From Bhargavaea ginsengi (GTDB lineage Bacteria; Bacillota; Bacilli; Bacillales_A; Planococcaceae), in NCBI RefSeq assembly GCF_900109165.1, contig NZ_FNZF01000002.1, positions 248,001 through 312,000 on the forward strand: a stretch of DNA of 64,000 nucleotides, given 5' to 3'. Below the pieces are notes generated by a model, which was not told the origin of the DNA, ran no database searches, and saw only the letters and a program-made list of their open reading frames with translations. This document shows positions 36,117 through 46,711 of the stretch, in pieces (positions within the stretch are counted from its first letter, which is position 1; every line of letters starts with the position of its first letter). The position numbers were made by a program, and so were the translations under genes.

Positions 36117-38750
36117 TTAAACGGATTTGACTAAATCATACACGGATTGAAGAGCTTCATCAAGTTTGGACGGGTCCTTTCCTCCGGCCATGGCCATATC
36201 GGGACGGCCCCCGCCTTTGCCTCCACAGATTTCGGCAACGTGGCGGACAATATTCCCCGCATGATGCTCCTTGCCGGCAATGTTTTTGGTCACACCGGCA
36301 GCAAGTGTCACTTTGCCTCCGTCGGCGGAGCCGAGTACGATTACGCCGCTGTCTAGCTTCTGCTTGAGCTCATCCATCATTGTGCGCAGCTGATTGCCGT
36401 CGGCACCTTCCACACGGGCGGAGATGACCGACACTCCGCCGATTTCCTGTGCGGATTCGAGCAGCGTCCCCAGTTGGCCCTGTGCTTTCTGCGCGGAGAG
36501 CGATTCCAGCTCACGCTTAAGTTCCTTCTGCTCGGTCTGAAGGGCAGAAAGCTTTTTGAGCAGGTCTTTCGGGTTGGCCTTCAGCATCGCAGCCGCCTCT
36601 TCCAAGACCTTCTCCTCTGCCTTGAGCTGAAGGAATGCCTCTTTGCCTGTCAATGCCTCGATCCGCCTTGTGCCGGCTCCGATACCGCCTTCAGAAACGA
36701 TCTTGAACAGTCCGATCTCCGCAGTGTCCCTGACATGGCATCCTCCGCAAAGCTCAAGCGAGTAATCGCCGATCGACACGACGCGCACAACATCTCCGTA
36801 CTTTTCCCCGAACAGGGCCATTGCCCCCATCTTCTTCGCTTCATCAATCGGATGGAAGGCTGTTCCCACACCGATGCCGTCCCAGATCCTCTCGTTGACG
36901 ATCTGCTCGACCTTGGCGATCTCTTCCTGGCTCATCGCACCGAAGTGGCTGAAGTCGAACCGGAGGCGTTCAGGTCCCACATAGGAGCCCGCCTGGTTGA
37001 CGTGGCCGCCCAGGACATCCTTGAGTGCCTGATGGAGCAGGTGGGTCGCCGTGTGGTTCTTCACGGTCAGGCGGCGCTGTGCAGCATCGACTTCCGCCTT
37101 CAGCGTATCACCTGTCGACATTGTTCCGGCCTCTACTTTCACCGAGTGGAGGTTTTGGCCGTTCGGCGCTTTGCGGACATCCTGGACAGTTGCACGGAAT
37201 GCGTCTCCTGTCAATGTTCCCCGGTCAGCGATCTGGCCGCCGCTTTCCGCATAGAACGGTGTGCTGTCTAGGATGACCTGGACTTCATCGCCCTCTTCCG
37301 CAGCATCCACAATTTCTCCGTCGCTGACGATCGCGATGACTTTTGCTCCAGAGACGAGGTGATCATAGCCGATGAACTCGCTTTCCTCATGGAATGCGCC
37401 GAGCGCTCCAGACTGGACCTGCATCGAACCGACATCCTGACGCGCGGCACGGGCGCGCTCACGCTGCGCCTGCATCTCGCGGCGGAAACCTTCCTCATCT
37501 ATGCCGAGGCCGTGTTCCTCGGCGTATTCGGCCGTAAGCTCTTCCGGGAATCCGAATGTATCATACAAACGGAAGGCATCACTGCCCGAAATCTCGCTGC
37601 CGCCTTCTTCTTTGACCTTTGAGATGATGCCGGACAGGATCGACAGACCTTCATTTAGCGTTTCATGGAAACGGTCTTCCTCGTTTTTGATGACGCGCTG
37701 GATGAATTCGGCTTTTTCTGTCACTTCCGGGTAATAGCTTTTCATAATGCCGCCGACGACCGGCACAAGGCGGTACATGAATGGCTGGTCGATGCCGATC
37801 TGCTTTGCATAGCGGACAGCGCGGCGGAGCAGGCGGCGGAGCACGTAGCCGCGGCCTTCGTTTGACGGGAATGCCCCGTCGCCGACGGCAAATGCCACGG
37901 TGCGGACATGGTCCGCAATGACCTTGAAGGCTGTGTCCTGTTCTTCGTTCTTGCCGTAGACCGCACCGGAAATCTGTTCGATTTCGCGGATGATCGGTAT
38001 GAACAGGTCAGTGTCGAAGTTCGTCGGCACATCCTGTACGACGGACGCGATCCGCTCCAGTCCCATGCCTGTATCGATATTCTTGTTCGGCAGCGGGGTG
38101 TACGTATGATCGCGGTTATGGTTGAACTGTGAAAAGACCAGGTTCCAGATTTCCAGGTAGCGCTCGTTTTCCCCGCCCGGGTACAATTCCGGATCAGAGA
38201 AGTCATCCCCGTAGGAAGGCCCGCGGTCATAGAAAATCTCGGAGTTCGGACCTGAAGGCCCTTCCCCGATATCCCAGTAGTTCCCCTCGAGGCGGATAAT
38301 GCGCTCTTCCGGAACCCCGACCTCATCGCGCCAGATCAGGAGCGCTTCTTCGTCTTCGGGATGGACCGTCACGGACAGTTTTTCAGGATCGAACCCGATC
38401 CAATCCTGATGGGTCAGGAACTCCCATGCCCAGTGGATCGATTCGCGCTTAAAGTAGTCACCGATCGAGAAGTTTCCAAGCATCTCGAAGAATGTATGAT
38501 GGCGTGCTGTCTTGCCCACATTTTCAATATCATTCGTCCGGATCGCCTTCTGGGCATTCACGATGCGCGGGTTTTCCGGCACCACACGTCCGTCAAAGTA
38601 TTTCTTGAGTGTCGCGACACCGCTGTTGATCCAGAGAAGCGACGCGTCATCGATCGGGACAAGTGACGCGCTCGGCTCTACCGAGTGGCCCTTTTCCTCG
38701 AAGAACTTCAGATACATGTCTCTCAGTTCTGCAGATGTGAATGATTTCAA
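36117..38750 (-). CDS. alaS: Alanyl-tRNA synthetase
   Basis: An 877-residue class II synthetase: catalytic domain ([39 protein letters not shown]), tRNA-recognition domain, editing domain with zinc ligands HTATHLLH and CGGCHVRDT, and the C-terminal C-Ala domain ([15 protein letters not shown]). The start is TTG at 38750: AAGGAGGAGAATCAGC lies before it, and the protein begins (M)[13 protein letters not shown] as in relatives. Expression is controlled by the T-box upstream. Confidence 0.98.
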   Translation of the reverse strand: MKSFTSAELRDMYLKFFEEKGHSVEPSASLVPIDDASLLWINSGVATLKKYFDGRVVPENPRIVNAQKAIRTNDIENVGKTARHHTFFEMLGNFSIGDYFKRESIHWAWEFLTHQDWIGFDPEKLSVTVHPEDEEALLIWRDEVGVPEERIIRLEGNYWDIGEGPSGPNSEIFYDRGPSYGDDFSDPELYPGGENERYLEIWNLVFSQFNHNRDHTYTPLPNKNIDTGMGLERIASVVQDVPTNFDTDLFIPIIREIEQISGAVYGKNEEQDTAFKVIADHVRTVAFAVGDGAFPSNEGRGYVLRRLLRRAVRYAKQIGIDQPFMYRLVPVVGGIMKSYYPEVTEKAEFIQRVIKNEEDRFHETLNEGLSILSGIISKVKEEGGSEISGSDAFRLYDTFGFPEELTAEYAEEHGLGIDEEGFRREMQAQRERARAARQDVGSMQVQSGALGAFHEESEFIGYDHLVSGAKVIAIVSDGEIVDAAEEGDEVQVILDSTPFYAESGGQIADRGTLTGDAFRATVQDVRKAPNGQNLHSVKVEAGTMSTGDTLKAEVDAAQRRLTVKNHTATHLLHQALKDVLGGHVNQAGSYVGPERLRFDFSHFGAMSQEEIAKVEQIVNERIWDGIGVGTAFHPIDEAKKMGAMALFGEKYGDVVRVVSIGDYSLELCGGCHVRDTAEIGLFKIVSEGGIGAGTRRIEALTGKEAFLQLKAEEKVLEEAAAMLKANPKDLLKKLSALQTEQKELKRELESLSAQKAQGQLGTLLESAQEIGGVSVISARVEGADGNQLRTMMDELKQKLDSGVIVLGSADGGKVTLAAGVTKNIAGKEHHAGNIVRHVAEICGGKGGGRPDMAMAGGKDPSKLDEALQSVYDLVKSV

Positions 38751-38787
38751 GCTGATTCTCCTCCTTATTAGTCCGGACGGTACGGCA

Positions 38788-39021
38788 ATAAAAAAATCCT
38801 CCATCCCCTATGCAAAGGGACGAAGGATCTGTTCGCGGTACCACCCTGATTACAGCAGCACCCGCCGCTGTCTCTCAAATGCCTTAACGCGGCGGACGGC
38901 AGGGATGAGCTGCACTCTGGAGTAGCTTTCCGCATCATTGCCTGCGGGATCCCTTTCAGTCTGGGGGAACCTTCCTGTACCGGCGCCGTGCGTACTTTCT
39001 CCGTCATCGAATTGTCTTATA
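38788..39021 (-). promoter_or_regulatory. T-box riboswitch of alaS (alanine specifier)
   Basis: The T-box sequence AGGGTGGTACCGCG is at 38847-38834 on the minus strand, followed by a terminator (ATCCTTCGTCCC / GGGGATGGAGGAT, then T7). Stem I shows the AGUA and GAA loop-E halves (AGAAAGTACGCA with TGCGGAAAGCTACTCC); the triplet in the specifier position, 38926-38924, is GCT, an alanine codon. Uncharged tRNA-Ala should favour the antiterminator and allow alaS expression. Confidence 0.95.
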
Positions 39022-39027
39022 CCCCGC

Positions 39028-39057
39028 ATTATAGTGAATGGGGATGTATCTTGTCAA
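39028..39057 (-). promoter_or_regulatory. Sigma-A promoter of the alaS leader
   Basis: Minus strand: perfect TTGACA (39057-39052), 18-base spacer, perfect TATAAT (39033-39028). The -35 overlaps the recD2 stop codon region. Confidence 0.9.
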
Positions 39058-41552
39058 CGCCCGTCCATGAAGTCATACGGCGTCACATTAGACATGCCGA
39101 TCAGGGGATCGACCGCCTGGTGGTTCGCTGCGGTGAGCGACGGAGGGGTTTCGGATTTCTCAATTGCAGGAGGCTCAGAATCGGTTTTTCCGGAAACGTC
39201 CGCATCGGGAGAAGCTTTCTGAGCAGCCTGTGCGCTTGTTGTCTGCTCTCTCCCGTCCCGGGCCACCCCATCAGCTGAAGGCTCTTCCGTGCCTGACACC
39301 CGCTCCCTGAGCGTTGTCAGGCGGCTAAGGTCGTCTGCCCGGGCGATGCCTTCCCTGAAGACATCGGGTTCTCCGATCAGGATCAGGAAGTTTTTCGCCC
39401 GTGTCAGGCCCGTGTAGAGAAGGTTCCTCCGGAGCATTCTCCTGTACGTCCGTACGACGGGCATGATGACTGTTCCGAACTCACTTCCCTGGGATTTGTG
39501 GATCGAGATGCAGTAGGCGAGTGTCAGCTGGCTGAGGTCCTTCCGCTCGTACGTCACTTCAAGGCCGTCAAAAGAGACGACGATCATCTCTTTTTTGTCG
39601 ACGGTCTCATTGGCTTTAATGATTGCGACGACTTCGCCGATATCCCCGTTGAACACATTGCTTTCCGGCTGGTTGACGAGCTGGAGCACTTTGTCGCCAA
39701 TCCTATAGGTGATGTCGCCGAACACGGTCTCTTTTCGGCCTTCTTTGGCTGGGTTTACGATTCCCTGGATCAGTTTGTTGAGGTTATCGATGCCTGCAGG
39801 CCCCTTGTACATCGGCGCGAGCACCTGTATGTCATGGATCGATTGCCCCTTGGAGATCGCACTTTTCAGCACTTTCTCGACGGCTTCGGGAATTTGCGGA
39901 GTACCTGCTTTGATAAACGACCGGTCGGATGTCTTTCTGCCGAGGTCATCCGTCACCGCGCCCTTTTTCACCCGATGGGCCAGCTCAATGATCGAAGAAC
40001 CGCTGCTCTGGCGATAGATATCAGTCAGCTCGACGGCCGGTACCTTGCCGGATGAGAGCAAGTCTTTCAGCACCTGTCCGGGTCCGACCGGCGGCAGCTG
40101 GTCCTGGTCGCCGACGAAGATGACCTGTGCGCCGTCCGGAATCGCCTTCATAAGCTGATGGGCAAGCCAGGTGTCGACCATCGACACTTCATCGATGATG
40201 AAGAGCCGGCCCTCCAGCTCCCGTTCCGTCTCCTCTTCCCGTTCCATCCCGTTGAAGCCGAGCAGACGGTGGATCGTCATTGCCGGCAATTCGGTCGACT
40301 CGCTCATCCGCTTTGCAGCACGTCCGGTCGGAGCGGCAAGGACAATCGGAAACGCTTCTTCCTTTTTCGCATAATCCTTCGGCTCCAGAGACAGCCCGTG
40401 GAGCTCTCCGTATAGTTCCACAAGCCCTCTGATGACGGTCGTCTTACCAGTACCCGGTCCGCCGGTCAGGATCATGAGTGACGAATGAAGTGCAAGCTCG
40501 ATCGCCTCCACCTGGGTTTTTGCATACGTGACTCCGAGCCGCTCCTCGATACCGCCGAGTGTTTTGCGGATTTCCGATTGGGGGAAAGCGTCGCTGTGCG
40601 AATCATCTTCAAGAAGCGACACAACCTTGGAGGCAATGCCGATTTCTGAAAAATAAAGAGAAGGCAGATAGCAGCGTTGCTGCTCGACAGCAATCTTGCT
40701 TTCTTCCCCCAGTTCCACAATCGCCTGTGAAATGGCCTCAAAACCGATTTTATGGGGCTGGCTAGCCTCCAGCAACCGCTTGGCCTCGGGCAAAAGCGCC
40801 TCTGCTTCCACATACACATGGCCCTCTGACAGGGCCGCCATGTTCAATAGGTGGAGCACTGCGGCCTTTACACGATCTTTGTGATCCCCGGTGATGCCGA
40901 GCCTCGCACCGAGTTCGTCCGCCCGCTGGAACCCGACACCCTCGATCTCCCCGATCAGCCGATACGGATTCGTCTGCAGGGCGCTGATCGTCTCTTCCCG
41001 GTAGGTCTGATAGATCCTCATCGCGAGCTGCGGGCCAAATCCCCACTTATTCAGCGCGATCATGATCCGCTCCAGTCCCATGTTTTCCTGCAGGACGGAA
41101 ACAAGCGTCTCTTTCCTCTCATCCGAGAGCTTCGGTACGCTGTCGAGGGAGGACGGATCGTTCAGGATGAGGCTGATTGTTTCATTTCCGAGTGCCCGGA
41201 CAACGGACTGTGCGGTTTTCTGGCCGATGCCGGGGAACAGGTCGCTCGAAAGGTAGTGAATCAGCCCCGTCTCGGTGTCCGGCAGGTCTTTTGTGAATAC
41301 CGATGCCTTAAACTGGGTCCCGTATTTCGGGTGCTCGACGAGACTGCCCTGGAATTTGTATGTATCCTCCCCTTCCAGGGGAGGGAAATAGCCTGTCACG
41401 ACAATCTCCTTGCCGTCATAGCCAGAATTGGTCGCCGTGACTTTGACGCGGAGGATCGAAAAAAGGTTCTGCGGGTTATGGAAAACCGTGGCGACCGGCC
41501 GGCCGGTGATATAGTGTTCGTCTTCAGTTAATAGGTCCAGCTGCCCGGCCAT
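39054..41552 (-). CDS. recD2: RecD2-type 5'-3' DNA helicase
   Basis: An 832-residue SF1B helicase not part of RecBCD. An N-terminal OB region (VTGYFPPLEGEDTYKFQGSL), tandem helix-hairpin-helix motifs (FPGIGQKTAQSVV, IEGVGFQRADELG), Walker A LTGGPGTGKTTVIRG, Walker B IIDEVSMVDTWL, VGDQDQLPPVGPG, and the UvrD-like C-terminus (TLAYCISIHKSQGSEFGTVI, LLYTGLTRAKNFLIL). The last 90 residues are polar and low-complexity. It acts in replication-fork progression and mismatch/oxidative repair in B. subtilis. Confidence 0.97.
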   Translation of the reverse strand: MAGQLDLLTEDEHYITGRPVATVFHNPQNLFSILRVKVTATNSGYDGKEIVVTGYFPPLEGEDTYKFQGSLVEHPKYGTQFKASVFTKDLPDTETGLIHYLSSDLFPGIGQKTAQSVVRALGNETISLILNDPSSLDSVPKLSDERKETLVSVLQENMGLERIMIALNKWGFGPQLAMRIYQTYREETISALQTNPYRLIGEIEGVGFQRADELGARLGITGDHKDRVKAAVLHLLNMAALSEGHVYVEAEALLPEAKRLLEASQPHKIGFEAISQAIVELGEESKIAVEQQRCYLPSLYFSEIGIASKVVSLLEDDSHSDAFPQSEIRKTLGGIEERLGVTYAKTQVEAIELALHSSLMILTGGPGTGKTTVIRGLVELYGELHGLSLEPKDYAKKEEAFPIVLAAPTGRAAKRMSESTELPAMTIHRLLGFNGMEREEETERELEGRLFIIDEVSMVDTWLAHQLMKAIPDGAQVIFVGDQDQLPPVGPGQVLKDLLSSGKVPAVELTDIYRQSSGSSIIELAHRVKKGAVTDDLGRKTSDRSFIKAGTPQIPEAVEKVLKSAISKGQSIHDIQVLAPMYKGPAGIDNLNKLIQGIVNPAKEGRKETVFGDITYRIGDKVLQLVNQPESNVFNGDIGEVVAIIKANETVDKKEMIVVSFDGLEVTYERKDLSQLTLAYCISIHKSQGSEFGTVIMPVVRTYRRMLRRNLLYTGLTRAKNFLILIGEPDVFREGIARADDLSRLTTLRERVSGTEEPSADGVARDGREQTTSAQAAQKASPDADVSGKTDSEPPAIEKSETPPSLTAANHQAVDPLIGMSNVTPYDFMDGR

Positions 41553-41571
41553 CCGGCTTTCCCCCTTTTCC

Positions 41572-42240
41572 TTATTCTTCAGACTGGCTGATCATGTTGT
41601 AGACTTCACGGGCCTGGATATGGTCCGGGCTGACAGTGAATGCCTTTTTCAGGTGGTTGAGTGCATGCTCACGCTGCTGTGTGGATACAGCGTATAGCAC
41701 ACCGAGGTTGTAATGGGCGTCAGCGTTGTCCGGATCTTGTACAACGACATGCCCAAGCTCCTCCATTGCTTCCCCGAACATCTCAAGCGAAGCGAGCAGG
41801 ATGCCGTAGGATAGCCTGATCTGAAGATCTTCCGGCGCAAGCTCCCGCGCGCGTTGCATGTAGGGCAGCGAAAGCTTCAGCTTGCCGGTGCGTTCAAGCG
41901 ATTTCGCCAGCATGTAAGGCGCGTCCGCGCCCTCAATGCCGCCCCGGATCGCTTTTTCATAAAGCCTTGCCGCTTCGTCATATCGCTCGAGATTGTAGTA
42001 AAGCCCGGCAAGCCCGTAAACGGCTGTCATCGAATCCGAGTCCAGGGTGATCGCCTTCTGGAAGAACTTCTCCGCCTTCAGCGCTTCCTCTTCCCGGCCG
42101 ATCGAAGCGAGCAGGTTCCCGAAATTAATGTAGCCGATCGGGTCGTCCGGGTTGGCCTCGATCGCTTCAGAAAATGCTTTAACAGCCTGTTCGTAGTCTT
42201 CGTTCCGGATCGCATTGATCCCTTCGTTATTATGGTCCAT
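41572..42240 (-). CDS. Tetratricopeptide repeat protein (YrrB-like)
   Basis: A 222-residue protein made of about six TPR helix pairs (for example YEQAVKAFSEAIEANPDDPI, AEKFFQKAITLDSDSMTAVY, DEAARLYEKAIRGGIEGADA, HALNHLKKAFTVSPDHIQAR) with no catalytic domain, so a protein-interaction scaffold. The equivalent B. subtilis gene yrrB lies at the same position between recD2 and mnmA. The ATG at 42240 is best placed relative to GAGGAG (8 bases). Confidence 0.9.
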   Translation of the reverse strand: MDHNNEGINAIRNEDYEQAVKAFSEAIEANPDDPIGYINFGNLLASIGREEEALKAEKFFQKAITLDSDSMTAVYGLAGLYYNLERYDEAARLYEKAIRGGIEGADAPYMLAKSLERTGKLKLSLPYMQRARELAPEDLQIRLSYGILLASLEMFGEAMEELGHVVVQDPDNADAHYNLGVLYAVSTQQREHALNHLKKAFTVSPDHIQAREVYNMISQSEE

Positions 42241-42252
42241 TTCCATCACTCC

Positions 42253-43380
<1,128 letters not shown>

Positions 43381-43388
43381 TCACCTTT

Positions 43389-44534
43389 CTATTTTCCAGA
43401 GAGTCGCCGAACCGTTGCTGCTGTTTTTTCTGCAGCCGTTCTGACGTCCTGTTCCGAGAGACCGTATCCAAAGCTGAATCGGACGGAATTCCGAAGTTCC
43501 TCCGCGTCTTCCCCGTACATCGCAACGAGCACATGCGACGGGTCGATCGAACCCGCCGTGCAGGCGGAGCCGCTGGATACATGAACACCCGCCAGATCCA
43601 GATTTACAAGGAGTGACTCGATATCCGTCCCGGGAAAGCTGAGGTTCAGGATATGCGGAAGTGTCTGAGCCTGTCCCGCATTCACTCTGAACTCCACTCC
43701 GGCCTCATCAAGCGCATCCGTCATGATCCGCTTGAATGACTCATGCTGCTCATGGCGTTCCGCAAGGGATTCGTATGCGATTTCCGCTGCTTTTGCGAAC
43801 GCCGCGATCCCCGGCACATTTTCCGTTCCGGCACGACGTTTGCGTTCCTGCTCGCCTCCGGAGGTCGGAGGAGTGAGCTTTGTCCCGTTTTTCTGGTAAA
43901 GAAACCCGATCCCCTTCGGTCCGTTGATTTTATGTGCGGAGGCACTGAGAAGGTCGATACCAAGGTCTCCGACTTCGATCGGGATTTCCCCGAAGGCCTG
44001 TACCGCATCGGTATGGAATGATGCCGGATGACCCTGCAGGATTTCGCCGATTTCCCGGATCGGCTGGATGGTGCCGACCTCGTTGTTTGCCGTCATGATG
44101 GTTACGAGGATGGTATCTTCCCGCAGAGCCTCTCTGACTGCATCAGGAGATATTTGGCCCTCCCGGTTGACCGGAAGCCAGGTAACCTCAAAGCCCCGTT
44201 TTCCAAGCCGTTTGCAGGCGTTCAACACGGCATGATGTTCAATTCCGGTAGTGATGATATGGCGTCCCTCGTCGGATCTTGCCTCCGCTGTACCGAAGAT
44301 GGCCAGGTTATCGCTTTCCGTGCCGCCCCCAGTAAAGATGATTTCTTCAGGGCGCGCGCCGATCAGCCGGGCAATTTGCGCCCGGCTGTCATCAAGCAAT
44401 TTTCTTGCGGCACGGCCTGTTCCATGGATGCTTGACGCATTTCCATAGGAGCTGGTCAGAAGCTCTGCATAGACCCGCGCCACTTCCGGATGGACCGGTG
44501 TGGTGGCCGCATGATCCAAATAAATTCCGTTCAT
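43389..44534 (-). CDS. iscS: Cysteine desulfurase (YrvO/IscS type)
   Basis: A 381-residue PLP-dependent group I desulfurase. YLDHAATTPVHPEV start, TGGGTESDNLAIFG, THHAV-like EHHAVLNACK, PLP lysine in SASAHKINGPKGIGFLY, and the mobile catalytic cysteine in SSGSACTAGSIDPSHVL. It supplies sulfur, most likely to MnmA next door, and iron-sulfur assembly is possible. Start ATG at 44534 behind AAAGGG. It follows cymR after a gap with a hairpin. Confidence 0.96.
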   Translation of the reverse strand: MNGIYLDHAATTPVHPEVARVYAELLTSSYGNASSIHGTGRAARKLLDDSRAQIARLIGARPEEIIFTGGGTESDNLAIFGTAEARSDEGRHIITTGIEHHAVLNACKRLGKRGFEVTWLPVNREGQISPDAVREALREDTILVTIMTANNEVGTIQPIREIGEILQGHPASFHTDAVQAFGEIPIEVGDLGIDLLSASAHKINGPKGIGFLYQKNGTKLTPPTSGGEQERKRRAGTENVPGIAAFAKAAEIAYESLAERHEQHESFKRIMTDALDEAGVEFRVNAGQAQTLPHILNLSFPGTDIESLLVNLDLAGVHVSSGSACTAGSIDPSHVLVAMYGEDAEELRNSVRFSFGYGLSEQDVRTAAEKTAATVRRLSGK

Positions 44535-44558
44535 CGTCAAAACCCTTTCCCTTCAGCA

Positions 44559-44588
44559 TTGCCGGCACCAGACTTTAAGAGCCGGCAA
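44559..44588 (-). promoter_or_regulatory. Hairpin between cymR and iscS
   Basis: TTGCCGGC and GCCGGCAA form an 8-bp perfect stem with a 14-base loop in the intergenic leader of iscS. No T-run follows, so it is more likely an mRNA processing, stability or translational element than a terminator. Confidence 0.35.
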
Positions 44589-44600
44589 AAGACCGAGGCA

Positions 44601-45020
44601 TCAAATATAGAACATATAGCCCTCGTCTTCGCTGTCAGATTTCATATTGATCAGGTCTTCGATCGTTACCGTGTCTAGCACGTCTTTTACCGCATCGCGG
44701 ATGCGTCCCCACAGCTGTCTCTGCGGCTGCGGCTCGTCCTCGATCCCCTCGACGGGCTGAATCGGCCCTTCCAGGACACGGATCACGTCTCCGGCCGAGA
44801 TCTGATGCGGCGGCTTCGCCAGTTTATATCCCCCGTGCGCACCACGGACACTTTTGACGAGGCCCGAGTTGCGGAGCGGCGGAACGAGCTGTTCGAGATA
44901 AGCCTCGGACAGGTTGTTGATTTCTGCGATTTTCCGGAGCGGAACCGGCCCGCTGCCGTATTGCCGCCCGAGCTCGATCATGATGGCCAGCCCGTAACGG
45001 CCTCTTGTTGATATTTTCAT
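44601..45020 (-). CDS. cymR: Cysteine metabolism repressor CymR (Rrf2 family)
   Basis: A 139-residue winged helix-turn-helix regulator: MKISTRGRYGLAIMIELGRQ, LRKIAEINNLSEAYLEQLVPPLRNSGLVKSVRGAHGGY. No Cys cluster for an iron-sulfur centre is present (unlike IscR), which fits CymR; in B. subtilis CymR acts with the cysteine synthase CysK as co-repressor of sulfur genes. GTAGAGGTGGACTG precedes the ATG. It heads the cymR-iscS-mnmA group. Confidence 0.94.
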   Translation of the reverse strand: MKISTRGRYGLAIMIELGRQYGSGPVPLRKIAEINNLSEAYLEQLVPPLRNSGLVKSVRGAHGGYKLAKPPHQISAGDVIRVLEGPIQPVEGIEDEPQPQRQLWGRIRDAVKDVLDTVTIEDLINMKSDSEDEGYMFYI

Positions 45021-45054
45021 CAGTCCACCTCTACCCTGCGCTTTTCTATCCGCC

Positions 45055-45063
45055 ATTATAGCA
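45055..45063 (-). promoter_or_regulatory. Extended -10 promoter of cymR
   Basis: Minus strand TGCTATAAT (45063-45055), a TGn-extended -10 about 35 bases before the cymR ATG; no clear -35. Confidence 0.5.
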
Positions 45064-45143
45064 CAACGTTTCCCGGCCCCGCGCATGAAGAGTCCCGGAA
45101 GCAGATGTATAATGGAAGGCGGATGAAAGAAAGGGCTGATTTC

Positions 45144-46424
45144 ATGCAAAACGAACCGCTCGCCTACCGGATGAGGCCGAAAAATATCGACGAGATCGCC
45201 GGCCAGCAGCACATCATCAGCGAAAAAACCGCACTTTATAAAATGATCAAGAACGGCCATGTGCCATCGATGCTCCTGTACGGCCGTCCCGGCGTCGGCA
45301 AAACATCCCTTGCGCATGCAATCGCGGGGACAAGCGGTCTGCCGTTCATCGCGCTGAACGCCACGGTTTCCGGCAAGAAGGATGTGGAGCGGGTAGTCGA
45401 TGAGGCCCGCGTCACCGGAAAGGTGATCCTTTTCCTTGATGAGATCCACCGATTCAACAAGCTTCAGCAGGATGCCCTCCTGCCCCATGTGGAAAACGGA
45501 TCGATCGTGCTGATCGGCGCCACGACCGAGAATCCTTTTCATGACGTCAACCCGGCGATCCGTTCAAGATGCGGTGAAATTCTTCAGCTGAACGGTCTGG
45601 AAACAGAAGATGTCGCAGGACTCGTCAGACGGGCGCTTGCGGATAAGGAACGCGGTCTCGGCCGCATGGATGTCCGGATTACCGATGAACAGATCGTGCG
45701 TCTTGCCGAAGGTGCGGGCGGGGATGCACGCAAGGCCCTGACTCTCCTTGAATCGGCCGTGCTCGCTTCAGACGAGGAAGACGGGACGACAACCGTGGAG
45801 GACGCAGTGATCCACAGCCTGATCGGCCGTTCCGGTGTATTTGGAGACAAAAAGGGATCCCACTTTTATAATCTCCTTTCCGCGCTGCAAAAATCCGTAA
45901 GGGGCAGTGACGCGGACGCAGCCGTCTTTTATCTGGCACACCTGCTGGAGAGCGGTGACCTGACGGCCGTTTGCCGGAGGCTTCTCGTCATGGCCTATGA
46001 GGATATCGGTCTGGCCAGGCCTGAAGTCGGGGCGCATGTGCTGGCCGCCACCCAGGCAGCGGAGCGCCTCGGAATGCCGGAAGCGCGAATCCCGCTGAGC
46101 GTGGCGGTCATCGAAATGTGCCTTTCCGAGAAATCTAATTCTGCGTATCAGGCATTTGATGCAGCTGCATCCCGGATCCACGCAGGCGACACCGGAGATA
46201 TCCCGTCCCATCTTCGCGACGCCCATTACGCCGGCGCCTCCGCACTCGGCCATACCGGATACAAATATCCGCATGATACTCCTCTCGGTGAATTCGGGGG
46301 CTGGACAAGCCAGCAGTACCTTCCCGACAAGGTGGCTGATGAACGGTTCTATGAACCCGTCATCGCAGGCAAGGAGAAGAAGATGGCCGGCATCTATAAA
46401 AAGCTGAAGCAGTTTATGAAGTAA
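45144..46424 (+). CDS. rarA: Replication-associated AAA ATPase RarA/MgsA
   Basis: A 426-residue AAA+ protein related to clamp loaders. PLAYRMRPKNIDEIAGQQHI, Walker A LLYGRPGVGKTSLAHAI, Walker B ILFLDEIHRFNKLQQDALLPHVE, sensor I LIGATTENPFHDVNPAIRSR, and the C-terminal tetramerisation block YAGASALGHTGYKYPHD. It acts at stalled replication forks. The ATG at 45144 aligns with B. subtilis YrvN; two in-frame ATGs upstream are less well placed. Divergent from cymR. Confidence 0.95.
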   Translation: MQNEPLAYRMRPKNIDEIAGQQHIISEKTALYKMIKNGHVPSMLLYGRPGVGKTSLAHAIAGTSGLPFIALNATVSGKKDVERVVDEARVTGKVILFLDEIHRFNKLQQDALLPHVENGSIVLIGATTENPFHDVNPAIRSRCGEILQLNGLETEDVAGLVRRALADKERGLGRMDVRITDEQIVRLAEGAGGDARKALTLLESAVLASDEEDGTTTVEDAVIHSLIGRSGVFGDKKGSHFYNLLSALQKSVRGSDADAAVFYLAHLLESGDLTAVCRRLLVMAYEDIGLARPEVGAHVLAATQAAERLGMPEARIPLSVAVIEMCLSEKSNSAYQAFDAAASRIHAGDTGDIPSHLRDAHYAGASALGHTGYKYPHDTPLGEFGGWTSQQYLPDKVADERFYEPVIAGKEKKMAGIYKKLKQFMK

Positions 46425-46431
46425 CCACGAG

Positions 46432-46460
46432 GAAGCCGTCCGCCCGGGACGGCTTCTTTT
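46432..46460 (+). terminator. Terminator of rarA
   Basis: GAAGCCGTCC and GGACGGCTTC form a 10-bp stem with a short loop, followed by TTTT, 8 bases after the rarA stop. Confidence 0.88.
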
Positions 46461-46490
46461 AATTGGGGGCAGACGGAGTCGGCATCGCCG

Positions 46491-46650
46491 TTCCTTGTAT
46501 CAAATTCGGGCTCCATGCTGCAACTTTTCATTTCTTATTTCAACTTGCCACTCCTTGTTTCAACTTTTCAGGCCATATTTCAACTTGCCCTGCCTTATTT
46601 CAACTACACAGTCCATGCTGCAACTCCGGACTCCATATTTCACCTTCCTT
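46491..46650 (-). repeat. Array A: eight 20-bp period degenerate repeats
   Basis: Eight consecutive units each exactly 20 bases long; the plus-strand core TTTCAACTT recurs with its C at 46521, 46541, 46561, 46581, 46601 and 46621 (the first and last units, 46501 and 46641, are weaker). On the minus strand each unit reads roughly AAGTTGAAAYAWGG plus a variable part. It lies between two convergent genes, outside both terminators, and is not coding. Two related arrays occur at 52881 and 58751. Confidence 0.85.
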
Positions 46651-46676
46651 ATCTGGTTAACACATTAAGGAAACAG

Positions 46677-46709
46677 AAAAAAATCCGCTCCCCAGGGGGA
46701 ACGGATTTT
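46677..46709 (-). terminator. Terminator of tcdA
   Basis: AAAATCCGTTCCCC pairs with GGGGAGCGGATTTT on the minus strand, with T7 at the end. Confidence 0.88.
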
Positions 46710-46711
46710 AT

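Noticed and set aside
38768-39007. A 79-codon minus-strand frame upstream of alaS
   Set aside because: It lies wholly within the T-box leader and covers its terminator; the RNA structure explains the sequence.
46491-46650. Array A as a CRISPR
   Set aside because: The period is only 20 bases, with no constant repeat separated by unique spacers and no cas genes nearby.
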